A DNA stretch of 64,000 bases from contig NZ_MSIF01000011.1 in NCBI RefSeq assembly GCF_001921215.1, positions 124,001-188,000 of the forward strand, read 5' to 3'. The notes beneath the pieces are model-generated. The model made no database searches, was not told the DNA's origin, and was given only the letters and a program-made list of their open reading frames with translations. Origin of the DNA: Actinophytocola xinjiangensis (GTDB taxonomy: Bacteria > Actinomycetota > Actinomycetes > Mycobacteriales > Pseudonocardiaceae). This document shows, piece after piece, positions 38,238 to 49,425 of this stretch. Position 1 is the stretch's first letter. Each line of letters opens with the position of its first letter. The translations under genes and the position numbers were made by a program.

Positions 38238-39203
38238 ATGTTCGCCGTGTACGCAGCCGAGCCCAACCCGGACCAGCCACTGGACGCCCTGCGCGTCGGT
38301 GAGCGCCCGGATCCCGAGGTGCCGCACGGCTGGGTGGCGGTCACCGTCCGTGCCGCCAGCCTGAACATGCACGACCTGTGGACGCTGCGCGGCGTGGGCA
38401 TCAAGCCCGACCAGTTCCCGATGATCCTGGGCTGTGACGGCGCCGGTGAGCTGGCCGACGGGTCGCCGGTGGTGGTGCACGGCGTGGTCGGCGACGCCTC
38501 GGTGTACGGCGACGAGACCCTCGACCCGAGGCGCACGCTGCTCACCGAGAAGTACCAGGGCACCTTCGCCGAGACGGTGGTCGTGCCGGCACGCAACGTG
38601 CTGCCCAAGCCCGACGGGCTGTCCTTCGCCGAGGCGGCGTGCATGGGCACCGCGTGGCTGACCGCCTACCGCATGCTGTTCACCAGGTCGGGGCTGCGGC
38701 CGGGCCAGTCGATGCTGGTGCAGGGCGCGTCCGGCGGGGTGTCGACGGCGCTGGTCACGCTCGGCAAGGCGGCCGGGCTGCGGGTGCTGGTGACCGGGCG
38801 CAGCGAGGAGAAACGCGCGCTGGCGACAAGGCTGGGCGCGCACGAGACGTTCGAGTCCGGCGCGCGGCTGCCGGAGAAGGTGGACGCGGTCTTCGAGACC
38901 GTGGGCAAGGCGACCTGGGCGCACTCGATGCGCTCGGTGAAACCGGGCGGCACGATCGTGGTGTCGGGTTCGACCAGCGGCCCCGACCCCAGCGCCGACC
39001 TGCAACGACTGTTCTTCACCCAGGTCAGGGTGGTCGGCTCGATGATGGGTACGCGCGACGAGCTGGCCAGCCTGCTCGAGTTCTGCCGGCTGACCGGGAT
39101 CCGGCCTCAGATCGGCACCGAGTTGCCCCTGGCCGACGCGGCCACGGGGTTCGGGCAGATGCTTTCCGGCGAGACCGCCGGGAAGATCGTCTTCACACGG
39201 TGA
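38238..39203 (+). CDS. Zinc-binding dehydrogenase/quinone oxidoreductase-like MDR protein
   Basis: A 321-residue medium-chain dehydrogenase (MFAVYAAEPN start, LGCDGAGEL, nucleotide motif VQGASGGVSTALVTLGKAAGLRVLVTGRS). The structural zinc cysteines are missing, as in quinone oxidoreductases. The substrate is unknown. TAAGTT ends exactly 7 nt before ATG 38238, a leaderless start. Confidence 0.88.
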   Translation: MFAVYAAEPNPDQPLDALRVGERPDPEVPHGWVAVTVRAASLNMHDLWTLRGVGIKPDQFPMILGCDGAGELADGSPVVVHGVVGDASVYGDETLDPRRTLLTEKYQGTFAETVVVPARNVLPKPDGLSFAEAACMGTAWLTAYRMLFTRSGLRPGQSMLVQGASGGVSTALVTLGKAAGLRVLVTGRSEEKRALATRLGAHETFESGARLPEKVDAVFETVGKATWAHSMRSVKPGGTIVVSGSTSGPDPSADLQRLFFTQVRVVGSMMGTRDELASLLEFCRLTGIRPQIGTELPLADAATGFGQMLSGETAGKIVFTR

Positions 39204-39209
39204 GGTCGC

Positions 39210-39647
39210 ATGCGCACATTCACGCTGGATGACGCCATCCAGCTGGCCCGGCGTGCCCACGAGGGTCAACTGGACAAGTCCGGGCGGCCCTACATCGCCC
39301 ACCCGTTGCGGGTGATGGGCTACGTCTCCGGGACCCACGAGCGAATGACGGCGGTACTGCACGACGTCGTCGAGGACACCCCGGTGACGCTCGCGGACCT
39401 GACGTCGGCCGGCTGCCCCGCCGAGGTCGTCGCCGCCGTCGAGGCGATCAGCAAACAGCCGGACGAGTCGAGGGAACAGTACCTGGAGCGGGTGCGCGCC
39501 AACCCGATCGCGCTGACCGTCAAACGCGCCGACATCGCCGACAACCTGTCGCCGGACCGGATGGTCCGCCTGGACACCGCGACCCAGGACCGGCTGCGCA
39601 CCAAGTACGAAGCCGCCCTGACGGCGCTGGCCCAACCCCTGCCCTAG
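39210..39647 (+). CDS. HD-domain phosphohydrolase (RelA/SpoT hydrolase-like)
   Basis: A 145-residue single-domain protein with the metal-binding HD motif (ARRAHEGQ, YIAHPLRVM, AVLHDVVEDT, DIADNL), like MESH1/small alarmone hydrolases. It may degrade (p)ppGpp or another nucleotide; no synthetase domain is present. It starts 6 bp after the preceding gene and is probably cotranscribed. Confidence 0.85.
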   Translation: MRTFTLDDAIQLARRAHEGQLDKSGRPYIAHPLRVMGYVSGTHERMTAVLHDVVEDTPVTLADLTSAGCPAEVVAAVEAISKQPDESREQYLERVRANPIALTVKRADIADNLSPDRMVRLDTATQDRLRTKYEAALTALAQPLP

Positions 39648-39698
39648 TGTGTCCCGGTCGAGGTCGGTGACGATCTCACCGACTCGACCGGTCCGAAC

Positions 39699-40280
39699 CT
39701 AGGTCGCGAGCCTGCCCAGCAGGTCGTTCGGCACGATCCGCACCGGGAACGGCCGCTCCGCCTCGAAAACCTCGCTGCCCTTGACCTCGGCCACGGTGTG
39801 GTAGACGAGGTTCTCGTTCAGCTCGTAGGCCACCAGCTTCGGCACCTCCGGGTCGATCACCCAGTAGCTGGGCACCTCCAGGCGCTGGTAGGCGGCGCGC
39901 TTGTTGTTCAGGTCATTGAGCACGCTGCTCGGCGAGAACACCTCGACGGCCAGCAGCGGCGCGACCGGCAACAGGGCCTCGGTGAAGTCCTCGTCCCGCC
40001 CGACCAACACGTCCGGCTGCAATTCCGTGGTCGGAGAGGCGCGTACCGCGAACGGCGCCCCGAGCACGTCGAACTCCGCCGGGCACGCCTGTTCGAGAAC
40101 CTGGTAGAGCCGGTACACGATCTTCTGGTGACGCCGGCCCGGTGCCGGGCTCACGATGAGCGTCCCGTCGATGAGCTCGTACCGGTTGCCGTCATCCGGC
40201 ATCGCCTCCAGGTCGTCCACGGTGAACGGGCGTCCGTGGGCGAGCCGGACCGAACCGGATTCCGCTGTCATGGCTCCCAT
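39699..40280 (-). CDS. Uma2/DUF820-family nuclease-fold protein
   Basis: A 193-residue protein with the PD-(D/E)xK-like Uma2 pattern: YELIDGTLIVSPAPGRRHQKIVYRL, LQPDVLVGRDED, LLAVEVFSPSS and NKRAAYQRLEVPSYWVIDPE. The family is common in actinobacteria and cyanobacteria; its function is unproven, and a link to mobile elements is often assumed. ATG 40280 follows AGGGGGG; ATG 40271 is an alternative. Confidence 0.88.
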   Translation of the reverse strand: MGAMTAESGSVRLAHGRPFTVDDLEAMPDDGNRYELIDGTLIVSPAPGRRHQKIVYRLYQVLEQACPAEFDVLGAPFAVRASPTTELQPDVLVGRDEDFTEALLPVAPLLAVEVFSPSSVLNDLNNKRAAYQRLEVPSYWVIDPEVPKLVAYELNENLVYHTVAEVKGSEVFEAERPFPVRIVPNDLLGRLAT

Positions 40281-40360
40281 GGTGCCCCCCTTTCTGTCCG
40301 GCGCCAACTCAACCACGGGTCACCGACGGAACACTGTTCGTGTGCGGGAGGGACAACCGG

Positions 40361-42205
<1,845 letters not shown>

Positions 42206-42278
42206 TCAGGTTCCTCGTCGTCTCCATGTGGCAACGGGCATATCGTCCCATGTGACGGCGGGCGTGGGCGCGGGCCGG

Positions 42279-43079
42279 TCAGGGCAGGACGAGCGGGGCG
42301 CCGGTGCGCGGGTGCTCGATGACCTCGATCTCCCGCTGGTAGACCCCGGTGAGCAGCTCCGGGGTGAGCACCCGTGCCGGCTGGCCGCAGGCGGCCACGC
42401 GACCGCCGGCGATCACCGCGATCCGGTCGGCGTGCGCGGCCGCCAGGTTCAGGTCGTGCAGGACCGCCAGCACCGCGCCACCCGCCCTGGCATGAGCGAC
42501 CGCCACCCGCATGACCAGGTCCTGGTGGCGCAGGTCCAGCGCCGCGGTCGGCTCGTCGAGCAGCAGCAGCGGAGTGCGCTGGGCCAGCACCCTGGCCAGC
42601 GCCACCCTGGCGCGCTCGCCGCCGGACAGCGTGCCGAAGGTGCGCTCGGCGAAGCCGGTCACCTCGGTGGCGGCCATCGCCTCGGCGACCGCGGCCTCGT
42701 CGTCGGCGGCGAGCGGGGTGCCCGCCCACGGCGCCCGGCCCATCGCCACCACCTCGGCCACGGTGAACGGGAACGCCACGGTCGTGTGCTGGGGCAGCAC
42801 CCCGCGCCGCACCGCCAGGTCGGCCGGCCGCCACCGGCGCACCGGCCGGCCGAACACCGTGACCGTGCCGGCGGTGGCGCCCAGGTCCCCGGAGAGCAGG
42901 CCGACCGTGGTCGACTTGCCGGCGCCGTTGGGTCCCACGACCGCCACGACCTCGCCGGCCGCCACCGTCAGGTCCACGCCGTGCAGCACCTGCCGGGGGC
43001 CGCGCACCACGTCCGCGCCGGCCGCCTCGGCCAGCACCTCGCCCGGTTCGACCGGCTCGGGCATCCTCGGTCGCCGCAT
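42279..43079 (-). CDS. hmuV: Haem ABC transporter ATP-binding protein
   Basis: A 266-residue ATPase with Walker A GPNGAGKS, signature LSGGERARVALARVLAQ, Walker B LLLLDEPTAALD and H-loop VLHDLN. Together with the permease and binding protein upstream and haem oxygenase next door, haem is the likely cargo. Its start overlaps the permease stop by one base (TGATG). Confidence 0.92.
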   Translation of the reverse strand: MRRPRMPEPVEPGEVLAEAAGADVVRGPRQVLHGVDLTVAAGEVVAVVGPNGAGKSTTVGLLSGDLGATAGTVTVFGRPVRRWRPADLAVRRGVLPQHTTVAFPFTVAEVVAMGRAPWAGTPLAADDEAAVAEAMAATEVTGFAERTFGTLSGGERARVALARVLAQRTPLLLLDEPTAALDLRHQDLVMRVAVAHARAGGAVLAVLHDLNLAAAHADRIAVIAGGRVAACGQPARVLTPELLTGVYQREIEVIEHPRTGAPLVLP

Positions 43080-44137
43080 CACGCCCACCCGCCCTGGCGG
43101 GAGCGCGTGCGGCGCAGCAGCCAGAAGAAGAACGGTCCGCCGACCAGCGAGGTCAGCATGCCCAGCGGCAGTTCGGCGTTCTCGATCGCCGTGCGGGCCA
43201 ACAGGTCCGCGCTCACCAGCACCAGCGCGCCGCCCAGGGCGCTGGCCGCGAGCAGGACCCCGTGCGCCGGCCCGGCGATCATCCGGATCAGGTGCGGCAC
43301 GACCAGCCCGACGAACCCGACGATGCCGGCGAACGCCACCCCGGAGCCGACCAGCAGCGCCACCCCCACCACGACCAGCAGCCGCAGCCGCTCGACGTCG
43401 ACGCCCAGGTGGCGGGCCGGGCCCTCGCCCAACGCCAGCAGGTCCAGCCGGCGGGCGACCGTGGCCGCGATCACCAGGCCGGTGACCGCCAGCGGTGTCA
43501 CCGCCGCCAGCGCCTGCCCGGTCGCGCCGTTGAGGCTGCCCAACTGCCAGAACACGATCTGCTCGCGGGCCTGCGGGTCGGCGGCGAAGGTCAGGAAGGC
43601 GATCACCCCGAACGCGAACGCGTTCACCGCGATCCCGGTCAGCACCAGCGTGACCACCTCGGTCCGCCCGCCCGAGCGCGCCAGCAGGTACACCACCAGC
43701 GTGGTCGCCAGGCCGCCGAGGAACGCGGCGGCGGCGACGGTGAAGTTCCCCAGGAACGACACCCCGGCGACGAGCACCGCACACGCCCCGACCGCCGCGC
43801 CGGAGGACACGCCGACGACCGCCGGTTCGGCCAGCGGGTTGCCGAACACGCCCTGCAACATCGCCCCGGCCACCGCCAGGCACGCCCCGACCACCACGGC
43901 CAGCGCGACCCGGGGAAAGCGCACCGCCCACAGCGCGTTGTCGCCCTGCGGGTGGCTGGGCATCGGGCCGAGGTCGATACCCAGGCCGTGCAGCAGCGAG
44001 CCGAGCACCTCGTCGGGCGGCACGGCGAGTTGCCCGGAGCCGGCCGCCAGCACCGTCATCGCCACCAGCGCGACGGCCAGGCCCACCAGCAGCGGCCAGC
44101 CGGTAACCCGCCGGCGCACGGCCGGGGTCACGCTCAC
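43079..44137 (-). CDS. hmuU: Haem/iron ABC transporter permease (FecCD family)
   Basis: A 352-residue permease with about ten membrane helices and the FecCD hallmarks GACLAVAGAMLQGVFGNPLAEPAVVGVSSGAAVGA and GIVGFVGLVVPHLIRMIAG. It overlaps the binding-protein gene by 4 bp. It forms the membrane channel of the importer. Confidence 0.92.
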   Translation of the reverse strand: MSVTPAVRRRVTGWPLLVGLAVALVAMTVLAAGSGQLAVPPDEVLGSLLHGLGIDLGPMPSHPQGDNALWAVRFPRVALAVVVGACLAVAGAMLQGVFGNPLAEPAVVGVSSGAAVGACAVLVAGVSFLGNFTVAAAAFLGGLATTLVVYLLARSGGRTEVVTLVLTGIAVNAFAFGVIAFLTFAADPQAREQIVFWQLGSLNGATGQALAAVTPLAVTGLVIAATVARRLDLLALGEGPARHLGVDVERLRLLVVVGVALLVGSGVAFAGIVGFVGLVVPHLIRMIAGPAHGVLLAASALGGALVLVSADLLARTAIENAELPLGMLTSLVGGPFFFWLLRRTRSRQGGWA

Positions 44138-45141
44138 GACTGGTACAGCACGGTCGCCAGCGCCGTGATCGTCTGGCCGACGCGGGGGCCGAAGCTGAGC
44201 AGGTCGGTGTCGTCGACGTCGACGATGCGCCGGTGCTGGCCGGCCGGTGTCTGGGCCAGGCCGGGGATCTTCAGCAGCCCGTCGACACCGCCGACCGACT
44301 CCAGGCCCTTGGTGAGCACGATGACCACCTCGGGCTGGGCGGTGAGCAGCGCCTCGCTGGTGATCGGCACGAACGGCTTGTCCAGGCCGATGTCGGTACC
44401 GACGTCGACCCCGCCGACCGAGGCGATCATCGAGTCGGCCCCCGAACCCGGCCCGGCCATCAGGTACACCCCCGCCGAGCCGCGCACGTAGAGGAAGGTG
44501 ATCCTCGGCGCGTCCTCGCCGGTCGGCGCGAGCTCACGGGCCGAGGCGATCTCGCCGTCGACCCGGGCGACGAGCGCCTCGCCGGCCTCCTCGACCCCCA
44601 GCGTCCGCGCCACCGCGCGGATCTGGTCCGGCACGCCCTCCAGGGTGCGGGTCGGGTCGAAGAACACCACCGGGACACCGGCCGCGCGCAGCTGCTGGGG
44701 CACCTCGGGCGGGCCGATGCTGGTGTCGGTGAGCACCACGGTCGGGTCGAGGTCGAGGATGGCCTCGGCGTTGAGGTCGTGCCCGCCGGCGGTCACCACC
44801 GGAACGTGCGCCGCGCTGGGGAAGCCGGTGGAGGAGTCCCGGCCGACGACGTTGTCGCCCAGGCCGAGGGTGAACACGACCTCGCCGAGCGTCCCGTACA
44901 GGTCGACGGCCACGATCCGGTCGACGTCGGTCACGGTGACCTGTTCACCGTCGAAGGACCGCACGGTCACCGGGAGCCGGGGCTCGACCTTCCCGACCGG
45001 CGTCACGTCCTGGCCGGCGACCTTCGCGGTGGCCGGGCCGGAGAGCGTGAGGGCCGCCGGGGCGGTGGTGGCGGCCGTGCTGGTGACACCCCCGCAGCCG
45101 GCGACCGCCAGCACCGCCGCGAGGCCGAGCAGCCGTCTCAC
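44134..45141 (-). CDS. hmuT: Haem/iron ABC transporter substrate-binding lipoprotein
   Basis: A 335-residue lipoprotein (signal LLGLAAVLAVAGC with Cys near residue 14), then a periplasmic-binding fold of the cobalamin/haem/siderophore class (RIVAVDLYGTLGEVVFTLGLGDNVVGRD, LDPTVVLTDTS, FLYVRGSAGVYLMAGPGSGADSMI). The PGSGADSMI segment is typical of haem-binding HmuT proteins. GTG 45141 overlaps the haem oxygenase stop by 4 bp. Confidence 0.9.
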   Translation of the reverse strand: MRRLLGLAAVLAVAGCGGVTSTAATTAPAALTLSGPATAKVAGQDVTPVGKVEPRLPVTVRSFDGEQVTVTDVDRIVAVDLYGTLGEVVFTLGLGDNVVGRDSSTGFPSAAHVPVVTAGGHDLNAEAILDLDPTVVLTDTSIGPPEVPQQLRAAGVPVVFFDPTRTLEGVPDQIRAVARTLGVEEAGEALVARVDGEIASARELAPTGEDAPRITFLYVRGSAGVYLMAGPGSGADSMIASVGGVDVGTDIGLDKPFVPITSEALLTAQPEVVIVLTKGLESVGGVDGLLKIPGLAQTPAGQHRRIVDVDDTDLLSFGPRVGQTITALATVLYQS

Positions 45142-45812
45142 GAGGGGGTCGGGCCGGCGCCGTTGGCCTGGCCGAGGTCGTCGAACACCGCGCGGTTGAG
45201 CCGGAAGGCCTCGTTGGCCTCGGCCATCAGCCGGTCCTGCTCGTCGGCGCCCCAGGGCAGCGCGTCGAGCAGGCCACGGTAGCCGTCCTTGAACAGCTTG
45301 GGTTTGCCGACCTGGTCGAAGGTGTAGAAGCGCACGCCGTCCTCGGTCAGGCCGTAGTGGGTGCGCAGGTGGTGGCGGATGATCTGGCCGCCGGACAGGT
45401 CGCCGAGGTAGCGGGTGTAGTGGTGGGCGAGGAAGGCGCTCGGCGAGTCGAAGCACACGGCGCGCAGCCGGTCGACGTAGCGGCGGGTCGCGGGCAGCGG
45501 TGTCAGGGTGTCGCGCCAGCCCGCCCCGCGTAACCAGGAGAGGTCGGCCGCGAGCGCGGCTTCGCGGACGAGCGCGTCGGAGACGAAAGGTCCGACGACG
45601 GGGTCGTCGCGCCAGGTCTCGCCGGCCTGTTCGAGTACGGCGTAGAAGAGGTAGCTCTGGCCGAGCAGCGCGGCGTAGGCGTCGCGATCCAGCCGCCCTC
45701 CCACGAGATCGACGATGAACGACGACGACTCGGTGCGCTCGTGCTCGTCCCGGGTGGCCGCCTTCAGCCGTGCGGACAAGGACTCGCCGGCGCGTGTCAC
45801 AACATTCGTCAT
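45138..45812 (-). CDS. hmuO: Haem oxygenase (biliverdin-producing)
   Basis: A 224-residue haem oxygenase with the proximal His in RDEHERTESSSF, the distal helix Gly motif YLGDLSGGQIIRHHL and FYTFDQVGKPKLFKDGYRG. It opens imported haem to release iron. It is the first gene of a four-gene operon whose promoter region holds overlapping DtxR-type iron boxes, so iron repression is expected. Confidence 0.95.
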   Translation of the reverse strand: MTNVVTRAGESLSARLKAATRDEHERTESSSFIVDLVGGRLDRDAYAALLGQSYLFYAVLEQAGETWRDDPVVGPFVSDALVREAALAADLSWLRGAGWRDTLTPLPATRRYVDRLRAVCFDSPSAFLAHHYTRYLGDLSGGQIIRHHLRTHYGLTEDGVRFYTFDQVGKPKLFKDGYRGLLDALPWGADEQDRLMAEANEAFRLNRAVFDDLGQANGAGPTPS

Positions 45813-45828
45813 ACCTGATCCGCGTCCC

Positions 45829-45867
45829 TTAAGTTAGGGTCACCTCACTTAATTGAGGCTTACCTAA
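45829..45867. promoter_or_regulatory. Overlapping DtxR/IdeR-type iron boxes
   Basis: Three overlapping 19-mers each match 14 of 19 positions of the DtxR consensus TTAGGTTAGCCTAACCTAA: 45829-45847, 45834-45852 and 45849-45867. The 5-bp and 15-bp offsets suit multiple dimers on one region. They lie between the divergent haem oxygenase and surface-protein genes and could control both. Match counts were done by eye. Confidence 0.75.
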
Positions 45868-45880
45868 GGATAGGTGGCGC

Positions 45881-46684
45881 GTGGTCGAAGATCCAAGCCC
45901 CAGAAGCAGAACCGCCTGGGCACTGGCGGTCACGACGTTCGTCCTCGCGCTGCTGGCCGGCGCCGGCCAGGCCACCGCCGCACCCCGGATCACCGTGTCG
46001 AAGACCTCCGGGCTCAACCCGGCCGGCGACACGATCACCGTCAACGGCACCGGATTCGACGTGACGAAGGGCATCTACGTCGCGGTGTGCGTGGACAACG
46101 GACCCGGTCAGGTGCCGACCCCCTGCCTCGGCGGCGTCGACACCGGCGGCTCCGGCGGCGGCTCGGCGTGGATCTCGTCCAACCCGCCCAGCTACGGCAA
46201 CGGCCTCGCCACCCCCTACGGCCCCGGCGGCTCGTTCTCGGTGACCCTCACCGTCGCCGCCATCGACCCGGTGACCGGCACCGACTGCCGCCGCGTCGCC
46301 TGCGCGGCGGTCACCCGCGCCGACCACACCCGCACCGGCGACCGCTCGCAGGACGCCCGGATCCCGCTCTCCTTCGCCGCCCCCGCACCGAAACCGACGC
46401 CGACAACCCAGGCCCCACCACCGCCGCCACCCGCCACCACCACGACGGTCGCCCCCACGACCACGACGACCACCGCGCCGCCGTCGACCACCACAGCGCC
46501 CCCCAGCTCCGCCGCCGCCACGACCACCGCCGCCGAGATCACCGAGACGGCCGCCGCCCCCACCGCACCGGACCGCACCGGCTGGTGGCTCGGCGGCGGC
46601 GCGGCCGTGCTGGCCGCCGCCGCGGTGCTGGTCGTCCTGCGCGTGCGACGCGCCCGCGCCGCCACCCCGAGCGACCCGAGCTGA
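45881..46684 (+). CDS. Secreted/membrane-anchored protein with an Ig-like (neocarzinostatin-like) domain
   Basis: A 267-residue protein with a signal peptide (AWALAVTTFVLALLAGAGQATAA) and a domain starting ITVSKTSGLNPAGDTITVNGTGFD, as in actinobacterial neocarzinostatin/Ig-like surface domains, with two Cys pairs. A Pro/Thr-rich stalk and a C-terminal helix (WWLGGGAAVLAAAAVLVVL) with a basic tail follow. It is divergent from haem oxygenase, beside the iron boxes, and precedes the HtaA gene, so a haem-relay role is likely. A related domain lies inside the next protein. Confidence 0.8.
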   Translation: MVEDPSPRSRTAWALAVTTFVLALLAGAGQATAAPRITVSKTSGLNPAGDTITVNGTGFDVTKGIYVAVCVDNGPGQVPTPCLGGVDTGGSGGGSAWISSNPPSYGNGLATPYGPGGSFSVTLTVAAIDPVTGTDCRRVACAAVTRADHTRTGDRSQDARIPLSFAAPAPKPTPTTQAPPPPPPATTTTVAPTTTTTTAPPSTTTAPPSSAAATTTAAEITETAAAPTAPDRTGWWLGGGAAVLAAAAVLVVLRVRRARAATPSDPS

Positions 46685-46737
46685 CCCGCCCCACCACGCA
46701 GCCGTCCCCACCGAGAACGAGGAGCAGACAGCCACCG

Positions 46738-48588
46738 ATGTCCACCCACACCACGGCGAGACCGCTCGCCGCAGCCCTGACCATCGCGCTCGGGACACTC
46801 GGCCTCCTGGCCGGCGGCGCCGTCGCGGCGCAGGCCGCGCCGGCCGACGTCACCGCCGGCACCCTGGACTGGGGCGTGAAGCAGTCCTTCCGCAACTACA
46901 TCAAGGGCCCGATCGCCCACGGCAGCATCACCCTCGGCGGCGGCGCCACCGAGAACACCGACGGCACGTTCCGCTTCCCGGCGGCCACCGGCAGCGTCGA
47001 CACCGACGCCGACACCGCCCAGGTGGCGTTCGCCGGTTCGGTCGCCTTCGCCGGCCACGACAGCGGTTCCGGGCCGCTGCTGTCGATGACCATCCAGGAC
47101 ATCCGCGTCGAGCTGACCGCCGAGGGCGGCACGCTCGTCGCCGACGTGGTGTCGAAGTCGCTGTCCTCCGGGGAGAACGTCACCTACGACGACGTCGAGT
47201 TCGCCACCGTCGCGGCCACCGACCTCACCGGCACCGACACCGTCACCGGCGGCCCGTCGGCCACCACCCTCACCGCGGCCGGCGCCCCCGCGTTCGCCGA
47301 CTTCTACCCCGAGGGCACCGCCCTGGACCCGGTCACGCTCGCGGTCACCACCGCCCCGGAACCGGTGTGGGAGCCGGCCATCACCGCCAGCGCGACCACC
47401 GGCCTGGACCCCGACGGTGAGACGATCACCGTGTCCGGCAACGGTTTCGACCCCGCCGCCAACATCGGCACCCGCCCGCCGCTGGCCGACCGGCCCACCG
47501 GCGTGTACCTGGTGTTCGCCAAGCTCGGCGACCCGTGGCGGCCCTCGCAGGGCGCGCCGTCGGGCGCCCGCACCGTGCTCGACCAGAAATGGGTACTGCC
47601 CGCCGGGTCCCGCGCGGTGCTCGACCCGGCCGGCACCAACCCCGACTACGCGGTACTCGGCGAGGACGGCACCTTCACCGCCACCCTCGACGTCACCGCC
47701 ACCACCGACGGCGTGGCCGACTGCGCGGTCGACACCTGCGGCGTGATCACCTACGCGGCCGGCGGCCCGGTCAACGCCGCGCACGAACTGTTCGTCCCGC
47801 TGGAGTTCGCCGACCCGACCGAACCGACCGAACCGACGGAGCCCACCGAGCCGACCGAGCCCGGCACCCCGCCGCAGGCCGGTGAGGTCACCGACGCCCG
47901 GCTCTCCTGGGGTCTCAAGGAGTCGTTCCGCCAGTACGTGCGCGGCCCGATCGCCCACGGCAGCTGGACCCTCGACGGTGTCACCGGCGACGGCCCGTTC
48001 CACTGGGAGAACCTGACCGCCGGCACGTTCGACACCGACGGCCCCGAGGGGCTGCTCGACTTCGCCGGCTCGGTGCGGTTCTCCGGCCACGACCAGGGCG
48101 CCGGCCCGCTGCTGGACCTGACGATCTCCCAGCCGCAGGTCCGGATCACCGGCGGCACCGCCGAACTGCTGCTCGACGTGCGCAGCAAGGGCCTGGACAC
48201 CCCCGGCTACGTGGAGCTCGACGACGTGGTGTTCGCCAGCCTCGACCTGTCGGCCGTCACCCCCGAGATCTCCGGCGGCGTGGTCAGCTACGCGTCGGTG
48301 CCGGCGACGCTGACCGACGCGGGCGCCGAGGGCTTCGCCGGGTTCTACGAGGGCGGCACCGTCCTGGACCCGGTCAGCTTCACGGTGGCCAGTGACGGCG
48401 CCGCACTGCCCCCGGTCCCCGCCCCGCCGGGCGACGGCGGCCAGGACCCGCCGGCGCTGACCGCCCCGGCGAACAACCTCGCCTACACCGGCTCCGACCC
48501 CTGGCCCCTGCTCTGGGGCGGCGCCGTCCTCGTCGCTCTCGGCGGCGGCCTACTGCTGTTCCGCCGCCGCCGCGGCAGCATCGTCTGA
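46738..48588 (+). CDS. Surface haem-binding protein with two HtaA domains and LAxTG sorting signal
   Basis: A 616-residue protein. Signal peptide; HtaA domain 1 at about 38-200 (LDWGVKQSFRNYIKGPIAHGSI); an Ig-like domain (ATTGLDPDGETITVSGNGFD) at about 220-350; a PTE-repeat linker (TEPTEPTEPTEPTEPG); HtaA domain 2 from about 385 (LSWGLKESFRQYVRGPIAHGSW). The C-terminus has NNLAYTG, a hydrophobic helix and RRRRG, a class E sortase (LAxTG) signal. HtaA domains bind haem in corynebacteria via the Tyr in the first motif and a later conserved His; both kinds of residue are present. GAACGAGGAGC precedes the ATG. Confidence 0.9.
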   Translation: MSTHTTARPLAAALTIALGTLGLLAGGAVAAQAAPADVTAGTLDWGVKQSFRNYIKGPIAHGSITLGGGATENTDGTFRFPAATGSVDTDADTAQVAFAGSVAFAGHDSGSGPLLSMTIQDIRVELTAEGGTLVADVVSKSLSSGENVTYDDVEFATVAATDLTGTDTVTGGPSATTLTAAGAPAFADFYPEGTALDPVTLAVTTAPEPVWEPAITASATTGLDPDGETITVSGNGFDPAANIGTRPPLADRPTGVYLVFAKLGDPWRPSQGAPSGARTVLDQKWVLPAGSRAVLDPAGTNPDYAVLGEDGTFTATLDVTATTDGVADCAVDTCGVITYAAGGPVNAAHELFVPLEFADPTEPTEPTEPTEPTEPGTPPQAGEVTDARLSWGLKESFRQYVRGPIAHGSWTLDGVTGDGPFHWENLTAGTFDTDGPEGLLDFAGSVRFSGHDQGAGPLLDLTISQPQVRITGGTAELLLDVRSKGLDTPGYVELDDVVFASLDLSAVTPEISGGVVSYASVPATLTDAGAEGFAGFYEGGTVLDPVSFTVASDGAALPPVPAPPGDGGQDPPALTAPANNLAYTGSDPWPLLWGGAVLVALGGGLLLFRRRRGSIV

Positions 48589-49425
48589 TCCCGCTGCGCC
48601 GGCGGTGGTCCCCGACCGCCGCCGGCGCAGCACCACCGCCAGCCCCACCAGCAGCACCAACGCCACCACGAACGGCGCCGGCCCGACCGCGTCCAGCCAG
48701 CCGACCAGCGTCGCCTGCACCGACCCGGCCGCCCGCACCACCGGGTCGCCGACCTGGCCGCCGAGGTGGAACAGCCGCAGCTCGTAGAACCCGTAGTAGC
48801 CGACGTACGCGCCGGTGAGCACCAGCAGCACACCACCGGCCCTGGTGACGTGGGGCATCGCCCGGCGCACCCCGCCCGCCACCGCCGCACTGGCCACCGC
48901 CGCGGCGACCGCCAGGACGGCGACGACCAGCCCCATACCCAGCGCGTAGGCGCCGAACGCCGGCAGCGCCCCGGTCCGCAACGCCACCCCGGCCGCCGCC
49001 AGGAACGGCCCGATCGAGCACGACAGCGACGCCACCGCGAACGCCACCCCGTACCCGACCATCGACACCAGTGCCGTGCCCGGCGCGCCCCGCACCGGTG
49101 CGGGCACCAGCAACCCGATCTGCCGCCCGGCCACCAGCAGCGCCCCCAGCACGACCATCACGACACCCACGACGACGGTCACCACCGGCAGCCACCGCTG
49201 CACCGCCCCCGCCAGCGACGAGCTGAGCAGCCCGAACACCCCGAACACGGCGACGAACCCCACGGTCATCAGCCCGCTGGCGGCCAGCGCCCGCCCCAGC
49301 CGCGACCCCCGCGACCCACCGGCGACGACCAGCGTCAGGTAGCCCGGCAGCATCGCGAAACCGCACGGGTTGACCGTCGCCAGCATGCCGGCACCGAGCG
49401 CGAAGGCCAGGTCGCCGGCGTTCAC
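48550..49425 (-). CDS. ccdA: Cytochrome c biogenesis protein CcdA-like
   Basis: A 291-residue membrane protein with six to seven helices and the redox motif NPCGFAMLPGYL in helix 1, with a second Cys in SLSCSIGPF. It passes reducing equivalents across the membrane to the adjacent thioredoxin-like lipoprotein. Its GTG overlaps that gene's stop by 4 bp. The 3' end overlaps the convergent HtaA gene by 39 bp. Confidence 0.9.
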   Translation of the reverse strand: MNAGDLAFALGAGMLATVNPCGFAMLPGYLTLVVAGGSRGSRLGRALAASGLMTVGFVAVFGVFGLLSSSLAGAVQRWLPVVTVVVGVVMVVLGALLVAGRQIGLLVPAPVRGAPGTALVSMVGYGVAFAVASLSCSIGPFLAAAGVALRTGALPAFGAYALGMGLVVAVLAVAAAVASAAVAGGVRRAMPHVTRAGGVLLVLTGAYVGYYGFYELRLFHLGGQVGDPVVRAAGSVQATLVGWLDAVGPAPFVVALVLLVGLAVVLRRRRSGTTAGAAGSDDAAAAAAEQQ

